Made by a program: the position numbers and the translations under genes. From Synechococcus sp. WH 5701 (GTDB lineage: Bacteria > Cyanobacteriota > Cyanobacteriia > PCC-6307 > Cyanobiaceae): a stretch of 64,000 nucleotides of DNA. The stretch's first letter is position 1; every line of letters starts with the position of its first letter. Shown here in pieces: positions 12,837 to 22,157 of the stretch. The stretch is taken from positions 1 to 64,000 of the forward strand of contig NZ_CH724159.1 in NCBI RefSeq assembly GCF_000153045.1, in the 5' to 3' direction. The notes under the pieces are model-generated. The model was not told the DNA's origin and searched no databases. It saw nothing but the letters and a program-made list of their open reading frames with translations.

Positions 12837-14297
12837 TCAGCCCAGCAGCCGTTTCATCAGGGCGAGCCGATCGCCATAGGGCGGATAGCGGAAGGGAAGA
12901 TCAAAGCGGAAGGGTCGGCGCAGCACGCTGCGCAGGTGCGAGAAGGTGTCGAAGCCGGCCTGGCCGTGGTAGCGGCCCATGCCGCTCTCACCGACCCCGC
13001 CGAAGGACAACTCCGGCACCACCGCCTGCATCACGACGTCGTTGAGGCAGACGCCGCCGGAACTGGTGCTGGTCAGCACCTGGTCCTGGGCCGCCTGGCT
13101 GCGGCTGAACAGGTAGAGGGCCAGCGGCTTGGGCCCCTGGCGGATGAGGTCGATGGCCTGGGGCAGCCCTGACACACCGACCACCGGCAGCAAGGGTCCG
13201 AACAGCTCGCCGGCCAACAGTGGATCATCGTCGCAGCCGCGGCTGAGGAGTTCGAAGGCGGAATCGCAGGCGATCAGGGTGGGTGCGATCCGGCGGGTCT
13301 GGGGATCCACCTGGCCGCCGCTGAGCACCCGGCCGCCGCGGCGAGCGCCCTCCAGCAAGGCCAGCAGGCGCTCGAACTGGGCCTGGTTGACGATGCGGGC
13401 CAGGTCGGGGGAGGCGAGGGGATCGTCGCCGTAGGCCCGCTGGAACTCGCCCCGCAGCCGCTCGATCAGGGCCGGCCGCACCGAGTCCTCCACCAGCAGG
13501 TGGTCAGGGGCGATGCAGGTCTGGCCGGCGTTGAGACCCTTGCCCCAAGCCAGCCGCCTTGCGGACACATCGAGATCGGCATCGGCCAGCACGATCGCCG
13601 GGCTGCGGCCTCCCAGCTCCAGGGTGACCGGCGTGAGAGTTCTGGCCGCGGCGGCCATCACCAGCCGCCCCACCCGGCCGCCGCCGGTGAAGAAGATGTG
13701 ATCGAAGCGGAGCTCGAGCAGCTCGCCGGCCACGTCGGCGCCGCCCTCGAGCACCGCCGCCACCTTGGGATCGAGGTGGCGGCCCACCAGCCGGGCGATC
13801 AGGGCGGAGGTGTGGGGCGCCTGCTCCGAAGGCTTGAGCACGGCGGTGTTGCCCGCCGCCAGGGCGCTCACCAGGGGCTGGAGCGTGAGCGAGAAGGGAT
13901 AGTTCCAGGGCCCGATGATCAGCACGCAGCCGAGGGGTTCAGCCACCAGCTCGGCCCGGCCGGGGAGCTGGGAGAGGGGAACGGATACGGGCCGCGGCGC
14001 CATCCAGCGCTTCAGCTTCTTCTGGGCCAGGCGCAGTTCCTGCCGCACGGCCACCACTTCGAAGTAGGCCTCCACCGGCGGCTTGCCGAGATCGGCGCTC
14101 AGTGCCTCCAGGATGGCCGGCTCGTTCTCGCTCAGCAGCCCATCGAGGCGCTGCAGCTGGGCCTGACGCCAGGCGATCGGCCTGGTGAGGCCTGAATTCA
14201 CCAGCTCCCGCAGGGCGGCCGTCGAGAGCCGACCTGCGGGGTCAACGGCCCCGCCTGCGCCAGCAGCGGCGGAGGGGGAGAGGGAGGTCGGGCTCAT
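12837..14297 (-). CDS. Aldehyde dehydrogenase, class 3 / fatty-aldehyde type
   Basis: An NAD(P)-dependent aldehyde dehydrogenase (486 aa) that oxidises aldehydes to acids. The general-base Glu lies in TLELGGRSPAIV and the catalytic Cys in NAGQTCIAPDH. IIGPWNYPFSL and FTGGGRVG are family motifs. The length and the WNYPF motif match class 3 ALDHs such as the cyanobacterial fatty-aldehyde dehydrogenase AldE, so long-chain aldehydes are the probable substrate by analogy. A C-terminal hydrophobic anchor is not evident. Confidence 0.92.
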   Translation of the reverse strand: MSPTSLSPSAAAGAGGAVDPAGRLSTAALRELVNSGLTRPIAWRQAQLQRLDGLLSENEPAILEALSADLGKPPVEAYFEVVAVRQELRLAQKKLKRWMAPRPVSVPLSQLPGRAELVAEPLGCVLIIGPWNYPFSLTLQPLVSALAAGNTAVLKPSEQAPHTSALIARLVGRHLDPKVAAVLEGGADVAGELLELRFDHIFFTGGGRVGRLVMAAAARTLTPVTLELGGRSPAIVLADADLDVSARRLAWGKGLNAGQTCIAPDHLLVEDSVRPALIERLRGEFQRAYGDDPLASPDLARIVNQAQFERLLALLEGARRGGRVLSGGQVDPQTRRIAPTLIACDSAFELLSRGCDDDPLLAGELFGPLLPVVGVSGLPQAIDLIRQGPKPLALYLFSRSQAAQDQVLTSTSSGGVCLNDVVMQAVVPELSFGGVGESGMGRYHGQAGFDTFSHLRSVLRRPFRFDLPFRYPPYGDRLALMKRLLG

Positions 14298-14515
14298 CGA
14301 CGGGTTGGCGAGAGTGGAAAAGCAGAGCCAGGCTCATGCTGGCAGCCGAACCAAGTCTGGCCAAAGACTGAGGCCGGCCGGGAGAATTGGCCTGGCTGGA
14401 CATCAGCGGATTCGGATGAATCTGAGCCGGAATTGAAAAGAAACCTCAGCCCTATCCAGGCCCTTGAGCCAGCCAGAATCAGCTGGACAAAAGGCTGCAG
14501 AACGGTGAGTTGGAA

Positions 14516-14587
<72 letters not shown>

Positions 14588-14598
14588 ATGTGGAAAGG

Positions 14599-14680
14599 TG
14601 GGCCGGGTTGGATTTGAACCAACGTAGGCAGAGCCAGCGGATTTACAGTCCGCCCCCATTAACCACTCGGGCACCGACCC
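14599..14680 (-). tRNA. trnY-GTA: tRNA-Tyr (anticodon GTA)
   Basis: An 82-base class II tRNA with a long variable arm. The acceptor GGGTCGG pairs with CCGGCCC (one T-G pair), followed by discriminator A. The anticodon loop CTGTAAA carries GTA. It lies between aroQ and tRNA-Thr. Confidence 0.96.
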
Positions 14681-14717
14681 GAACCACACCTCGACAACTT
14701 ACCAGCCGACCTCCCTC

Positions 14718-15158
14718 ATGCAGCTGCTCGCCCTCAATGGTCCGAACCTGAATCTGCTGGGCAGTCGCGAGCCCGGGCTCTACGGCACGTTGAGCCTTGA
14801 GGCCATCCGCTCTGACCTCACCGAGCGGGCTGCAGCGTTGGGGGCCGATCTGGCCTGGTTCCAGAGCAACCATGAGGGCGCCCTGGTGGACCGCATCCAG
14901 GAGGCCCGCGGCCAGAGCACCGGCATCCTGATCAATGCCGCCGCCTACACCCACACCTCCATTGCCCTGCGCGACGCGCTGCTGGCCGTGGCCATCCCCT
15001 ACGTGGAACTGCACCTGAGCAACACCCATGCCCGCGAACCCTTCCGCCATCACTCCGTCCTCGCCGACAGGGCCGTGGGTGTGATCTGCGGCTTCGGGCC
15101 CACCAGCTACCGGCTGGCCCTCGAGGGTCTGGTTGACCACCTGCGTCAGCAGCCATGA
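14718..15158 (+). CDS. aroQ: Type II 3-dehydroquinate dehydratase
   Basis: The third enzyme of the shikimate pathway (146 aa), dehydrating 3-dehydroquinate to 3-dehydroshikimate. It carries the type II signatures: [17 protein letters not shown] at the N-terminus with the active-site Tyr, [20 protein letters not shown], and VELHLSN followed by REPFRHHS. The stop overlaps the start of the next gene by 4 bases (ATGA). Confidence 0.96.
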   Translation: MQLLALNGPNLNLLGSREPGLYGTLSLEAIRSDLTERAAALGADLAWFQSNHEGALVDRIQEARGQSTGILINAAAYTHTSIALRDALLAVAIPYVELHLSNTHAREPFRHHSVLADRAVGVICGFGPTSYRLALEGLVDHLRQQP

Positions 15159-15760
15159 AGACTCCAGCGGCCACCGTGGCCAGGGTGCGCTGGCTGGCGG
15201 CGCCCACCGGTTCCGAGTGGCTGGAGCAGGCCCTGGCCCATCCTCTCGAGCTGCTGATCGATCACGCCCACTGCGAGCGCAAAGCGGCTGGGGCGGCACT
15301 GCAGCTGATGTTCCGCTATCCCTCCGATGAGTCCCTGGCGGCCGCCCTCAGCCCCCTGGCGCGGGAGGAACTGGAGCATTTCGAGCAGGTGCTGGCCTTG
15401 CTGGGGCGCCGGGGCCAGGCCCTGCGTCCGCTGGCGGCTCCCCCCTACGGCGCCGCCCTCGCCAAGCTGGTGCGTCGCCAGGAACCCGAGCGCATGCTCG
15501 ACAGTTTTCTGGTGGCCGGCCTGATCGAGGCCCGCAGTCACGAACGCATGGCTCTGCTGGCGGCCCACAGCCCTGATCCGGAGCTGAGGGAGCTCTATGG
15601 GGAGCTGCTGGCCAGTGAGGCCCGTCACTTCGGCCTCTACTGGGTGCTGTGTGAGCGCCGCTGGCCGCGTCCTGCGCTGGTGGAGCGTCTGGAGCAGCTG
15701 GCCTGCCATGAAGCCGAGCTGCTGGCCCGGCTTCACCCCCAGCCTCGGATGCACAGCTAA
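15155..15760 (+). CDS. miaE: tRNA 2-methylthio-N6-isopentenyladenosine(37) hydroxylase, MiaE type
   Basis: A ferritin-like di-iron monooxygenase (201 aa) that hydroxylates the modified A37 of tRNA. Metal ligands are visible as paired E and E-x2-H motifs: [26 protein letters not shown] and [10 protein letters not shown]. The length and order match MiaE. It is translationally coupled to aroQ and ends tail to tail with mtnD, sharing 4 bases. Confidence 0.88.
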   Translation: MKTPAATVARVRWLAAPTGSEWLEQALAHPLELLIDHAHCERKAAGAALQLMFRYPSDESLAAALSPLAREELEHFEQVLALLGRRGQALRPLAAPPYGAALAKLVRRQEPERMLDSFLVAGLIEARSHERMALLAAHSPDPELRELYGELLASEARHFGLYWVLCERRWPRPALVERLEQLACHEAELLARLHPQPRMHS

Positions 15761-16323
15761 GGGTCGAGCAGGGGGTAGCGGGAGGCGATGTCATCGCCGG
15801 TGAACCGGGCCACCCAGCCCTCAGGGTTGTCGAAGAAGCGCAGGGCTGTGAACCGTGGTGTCGCGCCCATGTCGAACCAGTGGCGGGTGCCGGCGGGAAC
15901 GCCGATCAGGTCGCCTCTGGTGCAGAGCACCTGCAGCACCTCCTCGCCGATGTGGAGGCAGAACAGGCCCTGCCCCTCCACGAAGAAGCGCACTTCGTCT
16001 TCGGCGTGGGTGTGCTCGGCCAGGAACTTCAGGCGCAGGGCCTGGCGATCCGGGTGGTCAGGGCCCAGCCGGATCGCGTCGACGGTGGGGTAATGGCCCT
16101 GGCTCTGGATGCGGGCGATCTCGCCGGCGTAGGCGCTGAGGATGGCCTCTTGGTCGGCGTCTTCCGCCAGCTCGCTGTGGGCCGGCCAGCGCTCGAAGCG
16201 CAGGCCACGGGCGGCCAGCTCGGCGGCGATCACCGCGCCGTCGTCGCTGCTGAGCAGGGGCTCGGACTGGGCGAGCGGGCCCGGCGCGGGCGAATGAACG
16301 GAGTGGATCTGCAGGCGGCTCAC
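15757..16323 (-). CDS. mtnD: Acireductone dioxygenase (methionine salvage)
   Basis: A cupin metalloenzyme (188 aa) that converts the acireductone made by MtnC to the ketoacid precursor of methionine plus formate when Fe is bound. The metal site is visible as EHTHAEDEVRFFVEG with the later His in GTRHWFDMG. HGYPTVD-type text (GHYPTVDAIRL) precedes it. It sits apart from mtnBC by about 8 kb. Its 3' end overlaps the miaE stop on the other strand. Confidence 0.92.
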   Translation of the reverse strand: MSRLQIHSVHSPAPGPLAQSEPLLSSDDGAVIAAELAARGLRFERWPAHSELAEDADQEAILSAYAGEIARIQSQGHYPTVDAIRLGPDHPDRQALRLKFLAEHTHAEDEVRFFVEGQGLFCLHIGEEVLQVLCTRGDLIGVPAGTRHWFDMGATPRFTALRFFDNPEGWVARFTGDDIASRYPLLDP

Positions 16324-16395
16324 GGCGGCGCAGCGGCGAAGGGATCGCGCCTGAGCCTAGAAAGCGTGCTGGCAGGCGCCGCCGGGAGCACCTCT

Positions 16396-17223
16396 GTGAT
16401 TGATCGCTTGGATACAGCCTCGGTGTTGGCCTCAGCCTCCGCTTCGGGCTCCGGACCGGGCCTGGTGCTGGTGGGGGTCGGCCCCGGCGATCCGGAGCTC
16501 TGCACCGTGGCCGCGGTCCGGGCGATCCAGGCGGCGGAGGTGGTGGCCTATCCGGTCGCGCGCCTGGAGGCGGAGGGGATGGCCGCCAGGATCGCCTCTC
16601 CCTGGCTGAGGCCGCAGCAGCGGCGCCTGCCGCTGGTGTTCCCGATGGTGGCGGAGGCGGCTCCGCGCCGCCTGGCCTGGCGCCAGGCCGCCGAGGCCCT
16701 CGCGCTGGAGGTGGCCGCCGGCCGGCGGGTGGTTCTGCTCTGTGAGGGGGATGTCTCCCTGTTCGCCAGTGCCTCCTACGTGCTGCTGGCTTTGCTGGAG
16801 CACCACCCGGACTGTCCGCTGCGCCTGATCCCGGGGATCACGGCGGCTTCGGCGGCGGCGGCGGCCGGTGCCTGGCCCCTCGCCCTGCAGCGCCAGACCC
16901 TGCAGGTGCTGCCCACGCCGGATGATCCCGCCGAGCTGGAGGCGCTACTGGAGGCAGCCATGGCCTGTCCTGAAGGCCAGAGGCCAGTGCTGGCCCTGCT
17001 CAAGCTGGGTGCCCGCTGGAGCTGGGTGCGGCCCCTGCTGGAGCACCTGGGACTGCTGGAGGACGCCCTCTTCGCCCGGCATGTGGGCTGGCCCGAGCAG
17101 TTGGTGGCACCGGCCGCTGCGGTGCCGTCCGAAGGGGAGGGTGCCTCCGCCTACTTCTCCCTGCTGCTGATCCGCTGCGGCTGGCCCCAGGTGCTTCCCG
17201 AGATACCGCCGGGGCTGGGCTGA
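16396..17223 (+). CDS. cobI: Precorrin-2 C20-methyltransferase
   Basis: An SAM-dependent methyltransferase of cobalamin (B12) ring synthesis. The tetrapyrrole-methylase signature VGVGPGDPELCTVAAVRAI lies near the N-terminus, with CEGDVSLFAS and IPGITAASAAAAAGA in the core. The reading frame is open far upstream, but that part is antisense to mtnD. GTG at 16396 is chosen as the closest start giving the normal length (275 aa); GTG at 16366 is an alternative. No cobalamin riboswitch was seen upstream. Confidence 0.88.
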   Translation: MIDRLDTASVLASASASGSGPGLVLVGVGPGDPELCTVAAVRAIQAAEVVAYPVARLEAEGMAARIASPWLRPQQRRLPLVFPMVAEAAPRRLAWRQAAEALALEVAAGRRVVLLCEGDVSLFASASYVLLALLEHHPDCPLRLIPGITAASAAAAAGAWPLALQRQTLQVLPTPDDPAELEALLEAAMACPEGQRPVLALLKLGARWSWVRPLLEHLGLLEDALFARHVGWPEQLVAPAAAVPSEGEGASAYFSLLLIRCGWPQVLPEIPPGLG

Positions 17224-17265
17224 TCAGGCCTGAGATGCTTGCCTGAGTGAACCGCCTGGAGGTCC

Positions 17266-18009
17266 ATGAATCCAATCGACTGGTTCGCCCTGCTCCACCC
17301 CGTGCTGGTGATCCTGTTCGTGTATCCGGTGGTGGGGGCGACCATTCGCCTGGGAATCCTGGCCAGGGAGCGACGGCTGAAGATCCACCCCCAGCCGCCC
17401 ACGGTGGGGGTGGAGCATGCCGATCACGGCCGCTGGGTGACCGGAGGGATGGTGGTGGCGGTGCTGGTGGCGCTGATCTACTCCTTCACCAGCAAGTTCA
17501 TCAGCCCTGAGCCACCGTTCGCCGGTGGCGTCCAGCGCCTGGCTCTGCTGCTGCTGGTGAGCGCGGGCACCTTCGCCAGCCTGCTGGCCCTCTGGCGGGT
17601 GAAGTCCACGACTCTGCGGGCCTCGTTTGCGCTGCTCACCTGGGCAGGTCTGCTGGGGCTGGGCAGCCAGCCAGAGATCTGGCGACTGAGCGACAACCCC
17701 TTCGAGGGGTCGTTCTGGGCCTCCCATTACTGGAGCGGGGTCCTGCTCACCGGCTTGATGCTGTTCTCGATGTCGGCCAAACCGGAGATCTTCCGCTCCC
17801 TGAAGATGCGCCGCCTGCATGTGAGCGTGAACATCCTGGTGGCGGTGCTGCTGGCTGTTCAGGCGATCACCGGCAGCCGCGACCTGCTCGAGATTCCGGT
17901 GAGCTGGCAGAAGCCGGCGATCTACTCCTGCGACTTCGAGAAGCGCATCTGTCCGGCCCCAGCCAGCAGCTCCAGCGCCGCCGATGGGCTGGGGGCCCGC
18001 ATCAGCTGA
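17266..18009 (+). CDS. DUF4079-family membrane protein
   Basis: A 247-aa membrane protein with five or six hydrophobic segments (for example LVILFVYPVVGATI, MVVAVLVALIYSF, LALLLLVSAGTFASLLALW, LLTWAGLLGLG, VSVNILVAVLLAVQAI). It contains FWASHYWSGVLLTGLMLFSM and a C-terminal tail ending in low-complexity Ala/Ser. Family recognition is from memory of cyanobacterial proteins; function is unknown. The last 88 bases overlap the 3' end of dus on the opposite strand. Confidence 0.75.
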   Translation: MNPIDWFALLHPVLVILFVYPVVGATIRLGILARERRLKIHPQPPTVGVEHADHGRWVTGGMVVAVLVALIYSFTSKFISPEPPFAGGVQRLALLLLVSAGTFASLLALWRVKSTTLRASFALLTWAGLLGLGSQPEIWRLSDNPFEGSFWASHYWSGVLLTGLMLFSMSAKPEIFRSLKMRRLHVSVNILVAVLLAVQAITGSRDLLEIPVSWQKPAIYSCDFEKRICPAPASSSSAADGLGARIS

Positions 18010-18947
18010 TGGCGCAGCCGGGCGGCGCCGGCAAAACCCTGACAGGTCCAGCCCAGGTGCTTCCGGGCGATCAGCAGCCCCTGCTCCCCCCGGGCCGCCA
18101 CCAGGGCCTCGAGGTGCTCCCGCGCCAGGGCCAGCCGTTCCGCAGGACCGGGCAGAGGCGGCAGCGCTCTTCCGCTCAGGGCAGCGTCGATGCGGCCCAC
18201 CAGCCAGGGGGCTCCGAGTGTGCCCCGGCCCACCATCACCCCATCGGCGCCGGTGCGCTCCAGGCAGGCGAGGGCCTGCTCGGGGCCGGTGATGTCGCCG
18301 TTGGCGATCAGGGGAATGAAGAGGGCCTGCTTCACCCGGGCGATGGCGTCCCAGTCGGCGGAGCCGGAAAAGCCCTGCTCGCGGGTGCGGCCATGCAGGG
18401 TGAGGGCCTGGGCTCCGGCCTCCTGCAGGGCCAGGGCGAATCCCACCGGATCGGAGGAGTCGCCGCACCAGCCCAGACGGGTCTTGACGGTGACTGGAAC
18501 CGTGACAGCCGCGCTGACGGCCTCGACGATGCGGCAGGCCAGGGCGGGGTCGCGCAGAAGGCCGCTGCCGCCCCCCTTGCGGGCAATCTTGCGAACCGGG
18601 CAGCCCATGTTGATGTCGACCAGGAAGGCACCCGCCCCCTCGGCCCGCCGGGCCGCCTCCGCCATCGCGCCGGGCCGGTGGTCGAAAAGCTGAACGGCGA
18701 TCGGCCCGGTTTCGGCTTCCAGTCCCGCCATCTTGTCGCTGCCGTGGCCCAGCTCCAGGCTGGTGGCGTTGACCATCTCCGTGAAGAGCAGGGCATCAGG
18801 GGCCCAGCGGCGCACGAAGCCACGAAAAATCCGATCGCTCACGCCGGCCAGGGGCGACTGCAGCACCCGGCAGCGCAGGCTCCGCGGGGTGCCGCGACCC
18901 GGCAGGCTCAGGGGTGCATCGTGGAGGGAGCTGGGAGCCATGGCCAT
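17922..18947 (-). CDS. dus: tRNA-dihydrouridine synthase
   Basis: An FMN/NADPH enzyme (341 aa) reducing uridines in the tRNA D-loop. It carries QSPLAGVSDRIFRGFVRR, the active-site Cys segment INMGCPVRKIARKGGGSGLL, HGRTREQGFSG, and ANGDITGPEQA followed by GVMVGRGTLGAPW. The start codon at 18947 overlaps the start of the divergent DUF1823 gene, so neither gene has a private promoter region. The 3' end overlaps the convergent DUF4079 gene by 88 bases. A second in-frame ATG at 18941 is possible. Confidence 0.94.
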   Translation of the reverse strand: MAMAPSSLHDAPLSLPGRGTPRSLRCRVLQSPLAGVSDRIFRGFVRRWAPDALLFTEMVNATSLELGHGSDKMAGLEAETGPIAVQLFDHRPGAMAEAARRAEGAGAFLVDINMGCPVRKIARKGGGSGLLRDPALACRIVEAVSAAVTVPVTVKTRLGWCGDSSDPVGFALALQEAGAQALTLHGRTREQGFSGSADWDAIARVKQALFIPLIANGDITGPEQALACLERTGADGVMVGRGTLGAPWLVGRIDAALSGRALPPLPGPAERLALAREHLEALVAARGEQGLLIARKHLGWTCQGFAGAARLRHQLMRAPSPSAALELLAGAGQMRFSKSQE

Positions 18948-19434
18948 GTCAGCGTCGTCAGCGTCGCAGCCGGAGGGCGCAGCGGATCCCCAGCCGCTCA
19001 GCCGAGCCCTGTTGATGATGATCCTGGACGACCGCCTCAGCGACCGCTTCGTCTGTGAGCTGATCTGGCGGCGGCTGGGCTATGAGCTCCAGGGGGAGCT
19101 GATCTGGCGGGCGGGGCCCACCACGCCGGCGGCCTGGGCCGAAGCCTTCCCCCAGGCGCCGGAGCTGATTGCCGAGCGCCCGGCCAGCGTGCGCCTGACC
19201 CGCTCGATCCCTGCGGAGCACAAGCAGTTGCTCAAAGCTCAGCTCGGCTTTGCCGGCTACCGGATCAGCGAACTCGTGCCGCGCCGCACGCGCCGGGCCA
19301 CGGCCGTGAGCTGGCTGCTGGCTGATCAGGCCGCACGTGGGGAAGTGCTGCCCGAGCAGGGGCCGCTGCCGGAGCCGCTGGTCCCACCCGAGTCGCCGCT
19401 TCAGGGGCACCCCGGCGATCCAGCGGTGCACTGA
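18946..19434 (+). CDS. DUF1823-family protein (cyanobacterial)
   Basis: A 162-aa protein of a family that I know only from cyanobacteria and plastid lineages; function unknown. Characteristic text is LSDRFVCELIWRRLGYELQ, RPASVRLTRSIPAEHKQLLK and QLGFAGYRISELVPRRTRRA. The two candidate starts, ATG at 18940 and 18946, both lie inside the first codons of dus on the other strand. GGAG at 18923-18926 is a plausible ribosome-binding site. The C-terminal 35 residues are Pro-rich and probably disordered. Confidence 0.82.
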   Translation: MSASSASQPEGAADPQPLSRALLMMILDDRLSDRFVCELIWRRLGYELQGELIWRAGPTTPAAWAEAFPQAPELIAERPASVRLTRSIPAEHKQLLKAQLGFAGYRISELVPRRTRRATAVSWLLADQAARGEVLPEQGPLPEPLVPPESPLQGHPGDPAVH

Positions 19435-19518
19435 AGAGGGACGGACCGGTGGGCGGCTGATCGAAGCAGCTTCAGTCTGTAGGGTTGAAGCAGGTAATCG
19501 TTGTTGAGATAAAAGTTC

Positions 19519-20886
19519 TTGGCGCTTCCAGTCGTCGCCATCATTGGGCGGCCCAATGTGGGCAAATCCACCCTGGTGAATCGGCTCTGCCGCAGCCGTG
19601 AGGCGATCGTGCATGATCAGCCCGGCGTCACCCGTGACCGCACCTATCAGGAAGGGTTCTGGGGGGATCGCCGCTTCCGCGTGGTCGACACCGGCGGTCT
19701 CGTCTTCGATGACGACAGTGAGTTCCTTCCGGAGATCCGTGAGCAGGCCAACCTGGCCCTCGCCGAGGCGTCCGTGGCGGTGGTGATCGTCGATGGCCAG
19801 CAGGGACTCACCGGAGCCGATCAGGCCATCGCCGACTGGTTGCGCGGGCAGAAGGTGCCCGTTCTGCTGGCGGTGAACAAGTGCGAATCTCCCGATCAGG
19901 GCCTGGCCATGGCCGCCGACTTCTGGGGTCTGGGTCTGGGTGAGCCCCATGCCGTCTCGGCCATCCACGGCGCCGGCACCGGTGATCTGCTCGACAAGGT
20001 GATCGGCTACCTGCCCACCACGCCTGAGGAGGAGACTGAGGAACCGATCCAGCTGGCGATCATCGGGCGTCCCAACGTCGGCAAATCCAGCCTGCTCAAC
20101 TCGATCTGTGGTGAAGCGCGGGCGATCGTGAGCCCGATCCGTGGCACCACCCGCGACACGATCGACACCACGATCGAGCGCGAAGGCAAGACCTGGAAAC
20201 TGCTCGACACCGCAGGCATCCGCCGCCGCCGCAGCGTCAGCTATGGCCCTGAATACTTCGGCATCAACCGCAGCTTCAAGGCGGTGGAACGCAGCGATGT
20301 CTGCGTGTTGGTGATCGATGCCCTCGATGGCGTCACCGAACAGGATCAGCGGGTGGCGGGGCGCATCGAAGAGGACGGCCGCGCCTGCGTGATCGTGGTC
20401 AACAAATGGGACGCGATCGAGAAGGACAGCCACACGATGGCGGCGATGGAAAAGGAGCTGCGCGCCAAGCTCTATTTCCTCGACTGGGCGCCGATGCTGT
20501 TCACCTCCGCCCTCACCGGCCAGCGGGTGGAAAGCATCTTTGCCCTCGCGTTGCTGGCGGTGGAGCAGCACCGCCGACGGGTCACCACCTCGGTGGTGAA
20601 TGAAGTGCTGCAGGAGGCGGTGAGCTGGCGTTCGCCCCCCACCAGCCGCGGCGGCCGCCAGGGCCGCATCTACTACGGCACCCAGGTGGCCACACGGCCC
20701 CCCAGCTTCACCCTGTTCGTGAACGACCCGAAGCTGTTCGGCGAAACCTACCGCCGTTATGTGGAGCGCCAGATCCGCGAGGGTCTGGGCTTCGATGGCT
20801 CACCGATCCGGCTGTTCTGGCGCGGCAAGCAGCAGCGCGATGCCGAGAAGGACCTGGCCCGGCAGCAGAGTCGTTCCTCCTCCTGA
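19519..20886 (+). CDS. der: Ribosome-associated GTPase Der (EngA)
   Basis: An essential tandem GTPase (455 aa) in 50S ribosome assembly. It has two G domains, the first with [14 protein letters not shown] and VDTGG, the second with [25 protein letters not shown] and NKWD. A C-terminal KH-like domain follows. The start is TTG at 19519 (L-A-L-P-V-V...), the only sensible start for the first beta strand. It is followed 28 bases later by the EcfT-like gene. Confidence 0.96.
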   Translation: MALPVVAIIGRPNVGKSTLVNRLCRSREAIVHDQPGVTRDRTYQEGFWGDRRFRVVDTGGLVFDDDSEFLPEIREQANLALAEASVAVVIVDGQQGLTGADQAIADWLRGQKVPVLLAVNKCESPDQGLAMAADFWGLGLGEPHAVSAIHGAGTGDLLDKVIGYLPTTPEEETEEPIQLAIIGRPNVGKSSLLNSICGEARAIVSPIRGTTRDTIDTTIEREGKTWKLLDTAGIRRRRSVSYGPEYFGINRSFKAVERSDVCVLVIDALDGVTEQDQRVAGRIEEDGRACVIVVNKWDAIEKDSHTMAAMEKELRAKLYFLDWAPMLFTSALTGQRVESIFALALLAVEQHRRRVTTSVVNEVLQEAVSWRSPPTSRGGRQGRIYYGTQVATRPPSFTLFVNDPKLFGETYRRYVERQIREGLGFDGSPIRLFWRGKQQRDAEKDLARQQSRSSS

Positions 20887-20914
20887 TGATCAGCCTCCTG
20901 ATGGTGCGCCCCTG

Positions 20915-21847
20915 ATGGACTGGCTGCGTCAGCTGCCCATCGGCCAGTACGTCGATGGGCAGCAGGGATGGCTACGGCAGCTCGATGCCCGACTCAAGTT
21001 GGGCTGGACCCTGGCCTTCCTGGTCACCCCGATTCTGGCCGGACCCCAATGGCGTCTGTCCCTGGTGGCGCTGCTGCTGCTGATCACAGCTGTCTGTGGT
21101 CTGCCCTGGCGCCTTTGGCGGCGCAACCTACCGGTACTGCTGGTCCTCTGCCTGCTGGTAGGCCTGCTGGCTGCTCTGGTGCCGGTGGGGGTGGTGGCCT
21201 CAACAAGCGCGATGCGCTCCCCCCGGGAACTCCTGCTGGCCCCGGCCCCCGCTGGCCAGCCAGCGCCCCAGCGCCTGGGACTGCGTTGGGAGGTGCTGCG
21301 CTGGGGGCCGATCCAGCTCGGACCCCTGCCGATCGGGCCGCTGGTGGTGAACCGCCGCTCTGCCGAGCTGGGTCTCAACAGCGCCACGCTGCTGTTCACC
21401 CTGCTGCACAGCGCCAACCTGCTGCTGCTCTCCACCCCGCCTGAGGAACTGGTGTGGGCGCTGAGTTGGGTGATCACGCCGCTCGGTGCCCTGGGGCTGC
21501 CGGTGGAGCGGTTGGGCTTCACCCTGCTCCTCTCTCTGCGTTTTCTGCCGCTGGTGCAGGAGGAGTTCCAGAACCTGCTGCGCTCGATCGCCACCCGGGC
21601 CGTGAACCTCAGGAGCCTGGGCTGGAAGGGTGGCCTCGGGCTGGTGCTGGCGGTGGCTGAGCGGCTGCTCGCCAACCTGCTGCTGCGCTCGGAGCAGGGG
21701 GCCGAGGCCCTGATGGCCCGAGGGGGGCATTGGGTGCCTCCGGCGCAGATGCGCCTGGCCCGGCGGGCGGCCCGCTGGCTGAATCTGGTGGCAGCAAGCG
21801 CACTTTTTTTGTTTCTCGGGCTGCGCTGGCAGTACGGTGCGCTGTAA
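20915..21847 (+). CDS. EcfT/CbiQ-family transporter transmembrane protein
   Basis: A 310-aa integral membrane protein of the energy-coupling-factor transporter T-component family. Hydrophobic segments include LGWTLAFLVTPIL, LSLVALLLLITAVCGL and LLVLCLLVGLLAALV. The family core LGLPVERLGFTLLLSLRFLP and QEEFQNLLRSIATRAVN is present, and ARGG (residues about 268-271) resembles the coupling-helix Ala-Arg-Gly. No ATPase or substrate-binding partner lies nearby, so the vitamin or metal carried is unknown. Closely spaced with der and pipX on the same strand. Confidence 0.85.
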   Translation: MDWLRQLPIGQYVDGQQGWLRQLDARLKLGWTLAFLVTPILAGPQWRLSLVALLLLITAVCGLPWRLWRRNLPVLLVLCLLVGLLAALVPVGVVASTSAMRSPRELLLAPAPAGQPAPQRLGLRWEVLRWGPIQLGPLPIGPLVVNRRSAELGLNSATLLFTLLHSANLLLLSTPPEELVWALSWVITPLGALGLPVERLGFTLLLSLRFLPLVQEEFQNLLRSIATRAVNLRSLGWKGGLGLVLAVAERLLANLLLRSEQGAEALMARGGHWVPPAQMRLARRAARWLNLVAASALFLFLGLRWQYGAL

Positions 21848-21869
21848 TTGGTAGCCATTGCATCCGACA

Positions 21870-22148
21870 GTGAGCGTCGACGCGACCACAGAGCGTTATC
21901 TCAATCATCCGACATTTGGCCTTCTCTATCGGGTGGCTCCAGCGGGTGAAGGTCGCGATCTCTTCGCCACCCTCTACGCCCAGCGGATGTTCTTTCTGGT
22001 GACCCTGCAGCCACGCGGTGCCCAGTTCGAGGTGATTCCGCTGATGGATGCTCGCCACGTGGCGGAGCAGAACCTGGCGCGGGCCCGGCGTGATGGCAGT
22101 TCGCACCTGCCCCGGTGGCGCCAGCTGTTCGATCAGACCTTCATCTGA
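21870..22148 (+). CDS. pipX: PII-interacting protein X
   Basis: A small Tudor-like-domain coactivator (92 aa) that swaps between the nitrogen regulator NtcA and the signalling protein PII according to 2-oxoglutarate level. The diagnostic N-terminus is YLNHPTFGLLYR, followed by LFATLYAQRMFFLVT and a helical C-terminus ending RWRQLFDQTF. GTG at 21870 is preferred because it gives the usual length; an in-frame TTG at 21858 adds four residues. It is followed after 9 bases by pipY, the conserved cyanobacterial pair. Confidence 0.93.
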   Translation: MSVDATTERYLNHPTFGLLYRVAPAGEGRDLFATLYAQRMFFLVTLQPRGAQFEVIPLMDARHVAEQNLARARRDGSSHLPRWRQLFDQTFI

Positions 22149-22157
22149 CGACCTGTG

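Noticed and set aside
15880..16395. Long open frame upstream of cobI
   Set aside because: It is the antisense of mtnD kept open by high GC; the precorrin methyltransferase fold begins after 16396.
16324..16395. Possible cobalamin riboswitch before cobI
   Set aside because: The space is short and mostly continuous with the mtnD 5' end; no B12-box-like motif was seen.
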